DNA of 64,000 nucleotides from contig NC_134111.1 of NCBI RefSeq assembly GCF_040939455.1, forward strand, positions 56,934,501-56,998,500. The letters run 5' to 3'. Source of the stretch: Microcebus murinus. Lineage: Eukaryota; Chordata; Mammalia; Primates; Cheirogaleidae. Of the stretch, positions 31,263 to 42,740 are shown piece by piece (positions within the stretch are counted from its first letter, which is position 1; each line of letters starts with the position of its first letter). The translations under genes were made by a program, and so were the position numbers. The notes below the pieces were generated by a model. That model searched no databases and had not been told where the DNA came from. It worked only from the letters and a program-made list of their open reading frames with translations.

Positions 31263-33245
31263 ATTTTAAATAAATATACAAACATGTTGACAACACATTA
31301 TTATATTCTAAAAGAAATTTGAGACAAGAAAAGTACCTAATCAAATAAAAGTGAAGTTAAATAGGCATACTCTTTATGTGAATAAACAAAAGTTCAATTT
31401 ATCATATTGTAGGAAACATAGCATTGCTTCTAAAGTCTGAAAGAAAACTCATTTGAAGCCACAGCTGTTGTGCTTTAGGGATTTGGATTAAAACTCATTA
31501 TTATCTTTCTGTTAATACTCTTCCCTGGACCAATCAGTGGTCATATGGTGTTTACAGACCCTGTACACTGAACTGACTTGAATGGCCTTTGTATTGCAAT
31601 ACAATCAGATTATGTCTAATCTAAATGCTGTGTGTCCTTTATAGAACAAATCCTAATCCCCCATTTACAAAAGCAAATCCAGTCCAGTCTCCAGTGGCTA
31701 TCTATTCACTCTTTCCTGTTTTGTTTCATTTTGCTTTTTAATTTTCAAGTGACAGAAATCAAAATAAATTTTAAATTCACTCAGTCTAAATTTTATGTAA
31801 AAATAAATATTTGGCGTTTTTGACCTGTGGTTAAAGCACCTATTTTTTGATAGTCTAAAATGTGTTACTACAAAAACACAATCCTTTTCCTTCTAAAGAA
31901 TACAGATTAACAAAATAAGCTACCCCCGCTACTCTAAAAGTATAAAGACAACCTTTAAAAGCATCCCATTCCCTCTTTTCTAAATTACTTGAGAGTTTAT
32001 CTAGAAGCTCAGATTAGTTAGCTGTGTCTATGCATTTACCAGTTAAATAGTAATGATGTTAAAGCAGAAGTCCCTGCAAGATGACTCACCAAACCATTCT
32101 GGAATGGACCTTTCTGCTCTCTACCACTTCATTACACTGTTGTTAAGTACTGCTTCACGGTGAGCCTCTGAGATTAGGTACCATTTCCAAGGAAGTGAGG
32201 GCTCAAGTACCATTGGTGGCAATGCCCCCTCCCCTCCTTAACTCTTGGTTTTTACCATCTGCCAGCCCCAACTTTCTTCTCTTTCACCACTTTACTAAGG
32301 CCCCACCATCTCCATCCTCCAAGACTCTAGGATTCATAGTCAGTATTCTTATGCAATCTTCTCCCTCAGCTATGCAGGCTTTATTGACACTAAATTGGGG
32401 GAATCTTCCTTTTTAAACTTTATATCACCTCTGTGAGCCATGACCAGAAAACGATAACCTAAAATTAGAAAAGAATAGATAAACAAATAATTAAAGTATG
32501 AAAAACGGCTGTCCAAAATGGAGCTACCACCATCACATACGAGAGATTGTCAAAATAGAATGGAGTTCAATGTTTAAATGGATAAGAAAGACTTTTTCTA
32601 AAGGTATTAGGAAGGGAAAGGATATCTTAACAAAGACTGATAGTGCCCTGTTTCTCGATACAACTCTATAAAGCCACAAATAAAAGAACAAGAAAACAAG
32701 CAAGAGCTTTGCTACTCTTGTGGGTTTTCTTCAGGGAGGGAGGTGGAAGGCAGGCTTGTTAACAAGGAAGACACCATTTCAGCACTAACTTGATGACTGA
32801 TTTCTTTCCTTTTACAATACTCAGACGCCACTTACCCCAGCCCCATCCATCTCTATGAAGCAAAGAGCTCTATTGATAGCCCTGCTGAGAAGCAAAAACA
32901 TTCCCGACAGGTGCCTCTAAAGTATGCAGCACACGCCCTTAAAGCAGGGTGTCAGTAGCCAAATATTTCTCCACAATACACACAATGGATCTGTACCTAA
33001 AATGAATGGGTAATTTTTGTTTTGTTTTAATTTACTTTGTAAATGATACAGAATAAAATTATTTGCCTTGCCTGGATTCCTCTCACTGCCTAGCACCTAC
33101 CCACAAAATAGGTACTAAAAATAAATACAACTGCTTTTGCATCTATAAATAATGTAATAAGAAAGGTAAATTTGAAGCTAAAAATGTATAAGGCATACAT
33201 CGAAGACAAATTTAGCTGACTTCTGGTTTATATATCTATTCAAAA
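31263..33245. other. Unassigned sequence
   Basis: I see no exon or named repeat. The 32440-33000 part is unique-looking and relatively rich in non-AT words. Frames of 63 and 73 codons have no domain. Confidence 0.45.
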
Positions 33246-33249
33246 TTTC

Positions 33250-33770
33250 AAATCTTTCATCCATCCACACTTACCAAGTTCCTACCACATTCTAAGTACT
33301 ACAGTAGAATAAAGACAAACTGGAAACATAACTCTACACTTAATGATCTTGAAACCTAACAAAAAGGCACATAATTATTTAGGAATATAAAATTATATCC
33401 TATACTTTAAGAGACTGATAAAGTCTTTAAGTTGCCTTCAATTAACCAGCAGCCCATCATGTGTCAGAAACTGTGTGAAGCACTAGGAATATCCTAGTCA
33501 AAAATATGTAACTATGATGGGAGTGTAGAGGAGAAGGAAGGCACAAGGAATAGCCAGAGCAAAGACATGAAGGTATAGAAAAGTCAGAATATCCAGGGAG
33601 CTGGGTATTTAGGAGAGAGATAGGAGGATGAGGAGGGTCGGGGAGGGAGATGTGAAGAGAGACTTGGGGAGAGCCCAGATCACAGTGGTCTTTATATACT
33701 TCCCTAAGAAGCAAGTACACCGGACTGTAAACAATGGTAAGTCACTAAAGACTTTTAGGTAAGGATTTCT
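33250..33770 (-). repeat. L2 LINE 3' region, minus orientation
   Basis: The left end has TTCATCCATCCACACTTACC, AAGTTCCTACCACATTCTAA and GTACTACAGTAGAATAAAGA (the reversed L2 3' terminus). The right part has AAGGAATAGCCAGAGCAAAG, GAGGAGGGTCGGGGAGGGAG and CAGATCACAGTGGTCTTTAT, in the order of the reversed upstream L2 segment. The 33370-33440 stretch between them is poorly matched. Confidence 0.6.
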
Positions 33771-34132
33771 CTTCCATTAATTCAAATATCTGATAGCTGA
33801 TTTCCTATCAGCACATATACTATTTTAAGGAAATGATGATGCAATTCCAGCAGTGGGAAATTAGTGTTTTATGCATATATAAATATAAATAATAATTTAT
33901 TTGAAAAGTATAATTCTCACATATAAAAGGTAAATAAAAATGTACAGTATTATTTAAATAATATTAAATAGTCTTTAAAAAATAACCCTCACACTTATCT
34001 CCACATTTCTTTAGCCCCTATTAGTAACTCCTACCTATTAAATGGAGTCTTCATGGGGGCCAATGTTGATATAAACATTGCCTTTCTGATAGCACATAAA
34101 AAATTTATTTTTATTATTCAATAGTATTATTT
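33771..34132. other. Unassigned AT-rich sequence
   Basis: I see no gene or named repeat. The sequence is AT-rich. Confidence 0.4.
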
Positions 34133-34177
34133 ATATTTAAATATACATAATATATTATATATTATGTATTTAAATAT
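34133..34177. repeat. AT-rich long hairpin (inverted repeat)
   Basis: ATATTTAAATA(TA)CATAATA on the left pairs with TATTATGTATTTAAATAT on the right, giving an 18-bp stem with one 2-base bulge and a short A/T loop. Confidence 0.85.
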
Positions 34178-34179
34178 AG

Positions 34180-34660
34180 CATATATACCTATGAGCAACA
34201 ATCATAAGCATAGAGTCTATGAATTATCACAGAGTGAATAAACTCCATGTAGCCAGCACTAAGATCAAGTGGAATATTATCAAAATGCCAGAAGCCTCCT
34301 CATGACCCCTTACAATTATTACCTGCCTGGAGGGTAACCACTATCCTGACTTCTAATACCATGGATTAGATTTGCCTGTTTTTAAACTTCCTATAAATGG
34401 AATTACACAGTATTTATTATTTTGTAAGTTTCCTCCATGTTGCTGTATGTAGTTATAAATCACTTGTTTTCATTTCTATATAGCATTCAATTTTATGAAT
34501 ATATCATAATTTATCTACTCTACTGTAAATTGACATTTGGGTACTTTTCACTTGGAACTATTATGAATGACGCTGCTAGGAATATCCTAGTGTTTTAGAG
34601 GACACAGGTATACATTTCTGTGGAATTCCTGGGTCTGTCTGATTTATTTATTTTTCCGTA
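34180..34660 (-). mobile_element. L1M 3' region, antisense
   Basis: The antisense order is clear: TAAACTCCATGTAGCCAGCA, CAGAAGCCTCCTCATGACCC, GGTAACCACTATCCTGACTT, ATTAGATTTGCCTGTTTTTA, TATAAATGGAATTACACAGT, GACATTTGGGTACTTTTCAC, ATTATGAATGACGCTGCTAG and GTGGAATTCCTGGGTCTGTC. Confidence 0.85.
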
Positions 34661-35286
34661 ATGTCTATATTTTCAAACAGAGAGCAAGTGTAAGATAGCA
34701 AAATGTGGGAAACCACAGAAAAGCATAAGAGGTAAAAACACATCCTACAGAGGACAGCTGAAAAAAATTCAAATACTAATTATTAAATTGTCCATTCATT
34801 TCTTCACCATGAGCCCACCATATTACATACATTATTCAGAGATAATGGCCTTTATTTGGAAACTCCTTATTAAAAGTACAACATGACCTCATTTTTGTTT
34901 TACAGCTTAAGTAAAATTCCTTTTAAAAATAGATATTTTATTCAATTTTATCTTTCAGATAATTTGGTTCAACACTAAGCAAACCATCACAATGTGAGTG
35001 GCTACATTAATGCTAAAAAGGAGAGAGTCTAAAAGGAAACATTTGAAGAAAAATGGCTCTTAGTTTTCATGAAGTTTGAGAGTATGAAAAATACAAATCA
35101 CTTCAACAAGAACTTTAAAACCTTTTCTTTTAACAGGCCTACATAATCAAATCACTGGTGACTGTATTTCTGAAAACATTTCACAAAACTCACTTGATTT
35201 GAAATATATGGATTTTATGGATTGCCTGAGCTCTGTGCCTAGAAATATTTCCAAATATCATCTCACATTTTTATTTCTAGGATAAG
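34661..35286. other. Unassigned sequence
   Basis: I see no gene or named repeat that I can support. Confidence 0.4.
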
Positions 35287-35320
35287 TAGTGTCAGCAGAT
35301 GTTTAGTGTCAGCAGATGTT
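35287..35320 (+). repeat. 17-bp perfect tandem duplication
   Basis: TAGTGTCAGCAGATGTT occurs twice head to tail (35287-35303 and 35304-35320) without a mismatch. Confidence 0.95.
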
Positions 35321-35345
35321 CAGATTTGTTAGCCAAGTACAGTGA

Positions 35346-35445
35346 TTTAAAAAGAAAGAAAGAAAGAAAAAGAGGAAGGGAGAGAGAAAGAAAGGAAAGG
35401 GAAAGAAAAATGAAAAGAAAAGAGGAAAGCACAAGCATTTCAACA
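35346..35445 (+). repeat. Purine-rich (GAAA)n/(GGAA)n tract
   Basis: It starts with AAAGAAAGAAAGAAAGAAAA, then mixed AGAGGAAGGGAGAGAGAAAG units. Frames of 81 codons (plus, Lys/Glu/Arg-rich) and 78 codons (minus, Leu/Ser/Phe-rich) across it are composition artefacts. Confidence 0.9.
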
Positions 35446-35830
35446 AGCTTCCAAACCAGTAACTCAAAGGATGAGATGAAAAAAAAAAGTTTTAAAAGAA
35501 CAAAACTGTTTGAACAAAAGCTATACAATAATTTTATTGAGTGACTAGGTTTTAGTTAAGAAATACAACCAGCTCTAAATCACACCATTCCAGTCTTTCC
35601 AAATCATCCTAGAATATAATAAAAGACCAAATATATACTTCAGTGATAAACAATTTAATGTCATGACAATACATACTTCTCGATATAGTTGAAGAGACTT
35701 TGTTCACTGAAAAAAATAAATATCCTCCCAGATTCTTCAGTGATTAAAATCTTTTTTAAAATTTCTTCAGAAATAAGTAAGTTAACTCACTTACCTGGGT
35801 GAAAAATTAAATGAACTAACAACTGTATAT
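35446..35830. other. Unassigned AT-rich sequence
   Basis: I see no gene or named repeat. Confidence 0.4.
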
Positions 35831-35834
35831 ACAC

Positions 35835-36905
35835 ATGCTCAAAGAAAATAATAATCTAAACAATAACCTTTTGCCTTTAATGAAAATCAACTCAAAACTG
35901 ATCATAGAACAAAATCACAAAACTATAAAACTGCTAGAAGATAACAGAGGGAGAAATCTAAGTAACCTTGGAGTTGGAGATGAGTTTTTAGGTGCAACAC
36001 CAAAAGCACAATCTATGAAAGAAAAAAAAATGATAGGTGGAATTTATTGAAATTAAAAACTTCTGCTCTGAGAATATACTGTTAAGAAAATGAAAAGACA
36101 AACCACAGATTAGGAGAAAATATTTGCAAAATGCATACCTGATAAAGAACTTGTATTCAAAATATACAAATAACTCTTAAAACTCAACAATGAAAAAAGA
36201 ATCCAACTGAAACAGAGAAACAGATCGGAATAGACATCTCACCAAGGAAGATATACAGATGACAAATAAGCACACAAAAAGATGCTCAATATCATATGTC
36301 ATTAGGAAAATGCAAATTAAAACAACAGAGAAATACCACTAGAAATACCTATTAGAATGACTAAAATGCTGACAATGCCAAATGCTGGCAAGGATGGGAA
36401 GCAACAGGAACTCTTCATCCATTACTGGTAGGAATGTAAATAACAGTACAGCCAATTTGGAAATTGGCAGTTTCTTACAAAGCTAAACATGGGCTTACCA
36501 AGGGATTTAGCAATCATGCTCCTGAGTATTTACTCAAATGAGCTGATAATTTATGCCTACAGAAAAACTGCACAAAAATTATTATAGAAGCTTTCTTTAT
36601 TAATAGGTACCCAAACTTGTAAGCAATCAAGATGTCCTTCAGTAGGTGAGTGGATAAACAAAATGAAAATCCAGACAATGGAACATTATGCAGCAATGAA
36701 AAGAAATGAACTGTCAACCCATGGATTTAGTTAATAATAATGTATCAATATTGGTTCAACAACTATAACAAATGTATCATACCAATGCAAGATGTTAACA
36801 ACAGGGGAAAGTGAGAGGCAAGAGATGGAGTATATGGGAACTCTCTGTATTTTCAGCTCAACTTTTCTATAAATCTAAAACTTCTCTAAAAAATAAAATC
36901 TATTA
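35835..36905 (+). mobile_element. L1M (L1MA/L1MB-like) ORF2 3' end and 3' UTR, with internal deletion
   Basis: The co-linear landmarks are AACTATAAAACTGCTAGAAG, TTGGAGATGAGTTTTTAGGT, AAAGCACAATCTATGAAAGA, AAAACTTCTGCTCTGAGAAT, CCAAATGCTGGCAAGGATGG, GTAGGTGAGTGGATAAACAA, AATGGAACATTATGCAGCAA, GGTTCAACAACTATAACAAA and CTAAAACTTCTCTAAAAAAT, then a short A-rich end. The family's mid-3' UTR is missing between about 36730 and 36735, so an internal deletion joins the ORF2 end to the distal 3' UTR. The 71-codon frame at 35835-36050 is an ORF2 remnant. Confidence 0.88.
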
Positions 36906-37069
36906 ATTGAAAAAAACTGATTTTTATTTTCAGGCAGTTAAAATATTTAAAAATATAATATCTATGGGATGAAAAACAAAGAAACTGTACTTGAATCTTG
37001 AACCAAAGATGTCTGATGTTTATATAGAATTCCTTTTTCAGACAGTATCAATAATAATAATTATGATAA

Positions 37070-37295
37070 TAATGATGATAGACAGCAGTTACTGTGCATT
37101 TACAAAGTATCAGGTACTGTGCTGCAGATTTTATACACTATCTAATTTAATCTTCACATAAACATATATGGTACATATTGTATCCTTGTTTTACAAATAA
37201 GGAATCAGAAACTTTCTCCAATTCACATAGTTGGTAAACAGTAAGCAGGCAGACTGACTCCACTATACACTCTTAACTACAGTGCTATATTGCAT
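37070..37295 (-). repeat. MIR SINE, minus orientation
   Basis: The reversed MIR order is ATCAGGTACTGTGCTGCAGA, AATTTAATCTTCACATAAAC, TTGTTTTACAAATAAGGAAT, TTCACATAGTTGGTAAACAG and CACTCTTAACTACAGTGCTA. Confidence 0.85.
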
Positions 37296-37419
37296 TTTAC
37301 TTTCAAAGTGGAGATCCAGCAAAATAGTAAGAACATCTCCCAAGGAATCCAAAACTTAGCATAGCAAGTTGCTTGGGGGAAAAAATAGGTAAAAATGGGC
37401 TCATCATCTAAATTAAGTT

Positions 37420-39735
37420 CCTTTTTTAAAGTTCTCAGTTGAGAAGTCTGTAGTTAGTCTGATGGATTTTCCTTTGGAAGTTACCTGATGTTTTCGCCTT
37501 ACATCTTGCAGCAGTTCCTCCTTCCTGTTAACTTTGGCCAGTCTGATGACTACATGTCACGGTGAGTGCCTCTTTGTGATGAATTTCCCAGGTGTTCATT
37601 GAGCTTCTTGTACCTGGGTATCTAAATTTCTAGCAAGACCAAGGAAATTTTCCTCTATTATTTCCTCACATAGTTTTTCCAGCCATTGTATGATTTCTTC
37701 CACACCCACTGTGATTCCTATAATTCTTATATTTGGCCTCTTTGCATAATCCCATATTTCTTGCAGGTTTTGTTCCTTCCTCTTAATTCTCTGTTCTTTA
37801 TCTTTGCCTGACTTGTTTAATTGAAAGGTGTTGTCTTCAAGTTCTGAGATTCTTTCTTCTGTCTGGTTTAGTCTATTCTTAAGACTTTCCAGTTTTTATT
37901 TCCTTGAATGAATTTTTCACTTCTAGAAGTTCTATTGGATTTTTAAAAAGATAACTCAATTTTTTTAGTAAAGTTTTCATTCATTTCCTGACTTTCTTTT
38001 TGTGGTTTCTTAGTGTCAGTTTTCCATTTTCTTTTGTATTTCATTGAGCTTACTTATAAGCCATATTTGGAATTCTTTATCTGTCATTTCAATATTCTGA
38101 TTTTACTTGGTATCCATTGCTAGAGAGCTGGCGGTCCCTTTTGGAGGTGTCCTTTTGCTCTGATTATTCATACTTTCAGAGTTTTTTGCTGATTCCTTCT
38201 CATCTGGAGCAGCTGTTGCTTCTTATTTTGGGGTTTTCTTTTGTTTAGATAATGTCACACCTAGTTTAATCTCTGAGACAGTAGGTGGTATTTGTGGATG
38301 AGAATCAATTACACCCTGTATGATTGAGTGAGAAAATCCTGTAAAGGGAGTGCAAGTGATCTCCCTATCAGTAGATGGCATTTGCCAGAAGGAACAAGCT
38401 GCAATGTTGGTTTGGGGTCCTGTGACTGACTCTAGTCGCCATTCCCTACTCTGAGGATTCCCCTGTTTCTAGTTTCGGCTGGTAGGCAGGACCTCAAGCC
38501 AGCCCAGCTCCCCCAGGACTGTGATGCTGGCCGGGAAGTTCCCTGCCCAGGATCCTGGCCTGAGCTGAGAGCACAGCCCCCCTGACAGGGGAGGGATGTC
38601 CCACAAGCACACTGTAGCTAGCACCCACAACTGTACTCTCCTCCCTGCTGTGTCCATATGGGCTCCCTTGCCTCCCAAGACTAATTCACAAATCTCCCCT
38701 CCCTGCCCCCAAGCAACGAGATCAAGACCTGGGGTACAGGATCTGGCCTACAGGTCCATCCTAGCTCCCCAAAGATCAATCCCTGACCATGCCAGGGAGA
38801 AGCGCACTGATCCTGAATTGCCCATGGGGTGTCCAAGCAGGTTCGATGTCCCTCAGACTTGGGTCATTCCCTGCTCTGATGGAGTCACTGGGCAAGCAGC
38901 ACCAGGGAGAGCTGGCAGGCAGGAAGCTTAGAGTCCCAGCATCCCTCAGTCCCCTACAGGAGCCACAGATGAAGGTCTTATCCCCACTCTCTGTGGAAGC
39001 CTTGGTTTAATGGCTCAATTGTCTCTCTGGGCAGCCATGGGTGGGAGAAGGGAAGGGGAGAAAGAGAGTCTAGACAGAGGAAAGCCAGCACTCTGGTCAC
39101 ACCCATCTTTTCTTCCAGGAGGCCACTCGCTCAGAATGTATAGGCTCCAGAGTCACACAGGTCACTCCAGACTCACTAGACCCCTGTGGCTCCTGAAGTC
39201 TGGGCTGGAGTTGGAAAATGTCTCTGTGAGAACAAGTGAGATGACATCTGAGGAGCTGAAGCCCCCTGGGGAGGATAAAGGCTCACCGTGGGTAGAGAAG
39301 CAATATGGTGCCTGCCTTCTGGCTTGGGTCTGTGGGGCGCTTTGCGGTGCTGGGAGCCTGTGTTCTGTCCACAAGAAGCTCTCAGCTCCCTGGTGGCAGC
39401 AGCCTCTGGGCTCCAAGGTGAACAGAAAGTCTCTCCAGCAGCTCAGGAACCCACTGTCTATCAGAGATGCAAAGAGCAGAGAAACAAACTGCTCCACCTT
39501 GGAGTCACTGGACTCCAAGCCTCTCGGGGGTTGATCTCTTCTGATACCTTTTGCCTTCCTATTCTGCTCCACAACTTCTTCCCATGGAGTCTCTGGTAGT
39601 TTCTGGCACATTTCTCTTGGAATTACACCTGATCTATGTTTGTTTGTTTTTTCTTTTTTTATCTAAAACTTTTCCTTCTTTCTGAGACGATCTGGTGGCT
39701 GGTATCTCTGGTCTGCCATCCTGACTCCCTTTTTT
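37420..39735 (-). mobile_element. L1 LINE 5' part (5' UTR plus start of coding region), antisense
   Basis: Reading the minus strand, the element starts at about 39729 with GGGAGTCAGGATGGCAGACC, the typical 'gg(a)gtca-gatggc' beginning of a primate L1 5' UTR. It runs through a G+C-rich 5' UTR (38.4-39.6 kb). It then enters T-rich-on-plus sequence (TGAGATTCTTTCTTCTGTCT, GGAATTCTTTATCTGTCATT, TTTTGCTCTGATTATTCATA) that matches the 5' region before and into ORF1 of L1M elements. ORF2 and the 3' UTR are absent. The many overlapping frames of 70-174 codons in 38.5-39.6 kb are by-products of the stop-poor G+C-rich 5' UTR. Confidence 0.75.
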
Positions 39736-39960
39736 AAAATAAAAAAATCCTATCTTGTGACCTACATATACTTGGATATTCTTGCATGATAATGATATGA
39801 AAATATAATCTCTAATTTTCCAGAAGTAGACTTCCTTGAAAACAGATACCAATTATCTCATGGCCCAGAAGGCTGCTCAAATGCTCCTTCCAAGAGAAAA
39901 AAAGGTCAGTTGAGGAGCACCAAGTAATGGGTATGTAGGCAAGGGGGCCAAACCCTGGAC
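39736..39960. other. Unassigned sequence
   Basis: I see no gene or repeat. It flanks the 5' end of the antisense L1; AAAATAAAAAAATCC lies directly outside it. Confidence 0.4.
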
Positions 39961-39964
39961 AAGG

Positions 39965-40100
39965 AGTAGGGAGACCAAATGTTATAGTCCAAACTCTGCC
40001 ACTCCTGTGCCAAGCTCATCTGTTTCTTGAGAACTCAATTTATTGAATCATAAAGAGACTAATAGAGAAAATCTCTGAGTGCCTGCTAGTTCTCTGATTC
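39965..40100 (+). repeat. Possible MIR/MIR3 fragment
   Basis: GTTATAGTCCAAACTCTGCC, ACTCCTGTGCCAAGCTCATC and GTTTCTTGAGAACTCAATTT loosely follow the MIR order 'gttctagtcccagctctgccact … ctctgagcctcagtttc'. The divergence is high. Confidence 0.35.
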
Positions 40101-41555
40101 ATGCATTTGGAACCTTGAAGTTTATTAATCCTTATGACAGAAAGAAATAGTTCAGGCATATGGCATGAACAAATTATGATAGGATGTGGAGTTTCATTTC
40201 AATTTAGGCAAGACTGCCCTTACATAACATCTTGCTGTGGGTCTGAGGTTCATCAGAGCCTCCTTCCATAGACAAGTCTCAGAGTAGTAGAAAAATCAGA
40301 TTAGCTCAGCTGAAGGAGCTAGGAAGATGATATCTCAGGTGATTCTAGATAACCAGGGCCCTAGGCAAAGATGAAAAATAGAAAAATTCTGGCCTTTTCC
40401 TATATTTACAAAGGAATATTCCTTCTCCTACTATCCCTTTCCCTCCTGCCTATTTCCCCACTTCCCCACTACACTGGGCATCCATCCCAGGATGTTCCTT
40501 GAAGTTCCCTATGTGCTACAAAATATTCACCTCTCCCTTTAAAAATTCAGTCTCATTGCAGCTCTTCTAGGATTTAGAAGGAAAGCAATCAGATTAAAAT
40601 GAATCAGAGTACAGTATAAATTACTGAAAGGAGCTTAACACTTCCAGGGGCAGTGTTTGCATATAAAAATGTTAATATACATAAACCTTTCAAAAGTGGG
40701 ATTTGGATAAGAGGAAATGTAGTGGACTCTTCAAAAAGTTAAATTAGGTTTTAGGAAAGGAAAGGAAACAATTCTAGGCATCTTACTTTTGTTACCCACC
40801 CTATCTTAGCCTACCAAGTCAGAAAAGCAGAACCAGACATCAAGCAATCCATCACCTCATTTCCAAAAGCTTGCAAATCTACCCTCTGACCACCCTACGA
40901 GATTCCAAAGTATGCATGCTCTTTAGGCAAACAATTTAAATTATCAACCTAAGTGGTCAAGTATACATTTTATGATAATCATCACATTCTATACTCATAA
41001 TCAAAGCTTTCAAGAATTAAAATAAAATAAGCTTAGAGAAAATATTCAAGGCCTAACTGGACACACAGTATGCAATTAACTTCTGTTGCATGAGTAAACT
41101 AATCATGCTAAGAGCTGAAGTGATTTTTCTGACATTGCCCTCAACAAGAAACATTTTATTCACTTGAAATTTCTCTGGTTTGGGGCAAAAATAACAATAT
41201 TATATAAAAATATTTTTCAAAGTTAATTTATAGTTTCTCTAAAATCTGCACAATCCATTACTTTACATTTCTATCTAATGATAGAAATGTAACATAATTA
41301 TTTTTTAAAATTCTTGAGTCCAAATTGATATTTTAAAAGGGAAGAAGGGAAGGGAAATTCTTCTTTACAAAAGTCAGTTAACTAATGAGTGTCAAAGGAA
41401 CAAGAGAAATAGAGTCATCATTTTTACAACCACCATAGTAGTAACTGATTCTGGAAAGATGCATCTGTGGATGCTAACATCATTAGGTGAAAGGCTATTA
41501 GGAAACAAGATATTCACAGAGTCTCATAGGATCTTCCCACAGATTATTTATTGAT
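40101..41555. other. Unassigned sequence
   Basis: I see no gene, RNA gene or confidently named repeat. There is a small inverted repeat, ATTTCTATCTAATGATAGAAAT, at about 41268-41289 (ATTTCTATC/GATAGAAAT stem). The rest is AT-rich unique sequence. Confidence 0.45.
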
Positions 41556-41559
41556 TGCA

Positions 41560-42215
41560 AAGGGAAAAAGATACCTTTACAATGGGGAAATTTGGCAGAT
41601 ACACCTTTACAAAGTGATCAAGTTTAATATCATCAACATTAGGACAAACTAACATCATGAGCGACCTGACATTATACACCAAAAAAGGCATGATATCACC
41701 TATGGATCATTCCTGCCAAATATATTTAACCAAAATCTAATCATGACAAAACCTCAGACATATCCAAACTGAGAAAGATTCTGTAGAACATTTGGCTTAT
41801 CTCTTCAAAAATGTCAATATCCTAAGAAATGAAGGTGGTTGGAGGTCTCTTCCGGGTTAGAAGAGACTAAAGAAATAGAACAATCAAAAAATCAGCCAAA
41901 AATGACATTATTGGGACAATTTGGGAAATGTAAATTTAGACCAGATAGTAGATAAAATATTGCATTGCTAAATTTCCTGGACATGATCAGATACATGCTG
42001 AAGTCATTAAGGGTGAAATACCATGATGTCTGCAACTAACTTTGAAATGCTTTAACAAAGCAAAACAAAACAAAACAAAAACCAAATGTGTTTACAGAGA
42101 GAAAAGAGATAATGCAGAAGTAGCAAATTGTTACCAATTGCTCAACCTACGTGGGGGGTTTAAGCAACTTTTCCATCTATCTGTAATTTTTCCAAATAAA
42201 AAATAAAAAATTACA
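41560..42215 (+). mobile_element. L1M-class 3' UTR and terminus
   Basis: The ordered landmarks are GACCTGACATTATACACCAA, AATCTAATCATGACAAAACC, TCTTCAAAAATGTCAATATC, AGACTAAAGAAATAGAACAA, GACATTATTGGGACAATTTG, CATGATGTCTGCAACTAACT, GCAACTTTTCCATCTATCTG and TTTTTCCAAATAAAAAATAA. This is the 3' UTR of an old L1M subfamily (L1MC/D/E range). Confidence 0.7.
42058..42083 (+). repeat. (AAAAC)n microsatellite
   Basis: Four AAAAC units plus partial ends (AGCAAAACAAAACAAAACAA) lie inside the L1M 3' UTR, at a spot where the family commonly carries a simple repeat. Confidence 0.9.
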
Positions 42216-42469
42216 GAGGAGAGAGTGGAAATCCTTAAGGTAATGAGACACTTTTATATGTTTTGGCCCCAGAACTCTCTACTGCATATTATCCAGGTGG
42301 GGCCCAAACCTAATGGAGTATGCGTAAACTAAACATGTGCACCCTAATTCCTCTGGGGTGTTGGTGGGGTGGGGCTCAGAAGAAGCTTGGTAAATGTCTT
42401 AGGAATGTGGCATTTGCTGACACTGCCTTACTATGGTCTCCCAAGCCCTGCAATATCTGCATCTCTCAG
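42216..42469. other. Unassigned sequence
   Basis: I see no named repeat. Three overlapping frames (up to 171 codons, 42369-42884) begin here and run through the L2 and L1 pieces to the right, so none is a gene. Confidence 0.4.
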
Positions 42470-42740
42470 TTCTCAATTCCTACTTCTCCTACTCAACGTT
42501 ACTCCTCATCCTACTTTCCTCTTTCTATTCCTCATAATAGGCAAGTTTGTTCCTTCTTGGGCTTTGTGTTCTTTGTGCCCTGTGCCCAGAAAGCTCTGCC
42601 TCCAGACTCAGGTGGTTCTTGCATGGGGTGTCACCCCTCGGCAGGCCTTCCCTGACACCAGCTCTCCAGCAGACCCTCATTCCAGGCAGACTCTCTCAGA
42701 GCCCTTGTTTAACATTGTTCTTTTTATTATTATTGTGATA
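42470..42740 (+). repeat. L2 LINE 3' region
   Basis: GTGCCCTGTGCCCAGAAAGC, TCTGCCTCCAGACTCAGGTG, AGGCCTTCCCTGACACCAGC and AGCCCTTGTTTAACATTGTT follow the L2 order 'tgttccctctgcctggaacgctctt … aggccttccctgaccacc'. Confidence 0.75.

Noticed and set aside
35299..35544. Lys/Glu/Arg-rich 81-codon frame as a small basic protein
   Set aside because: It is a translation of the (GAAA)n purine tract.
38469..39611. Cluster of frames of 67-174 codons as a gene
   Set aside because: All lie inside the G+C-rich L1 5' UTR, on both strands and in several frames at once, as expected for stop-poor sequence.
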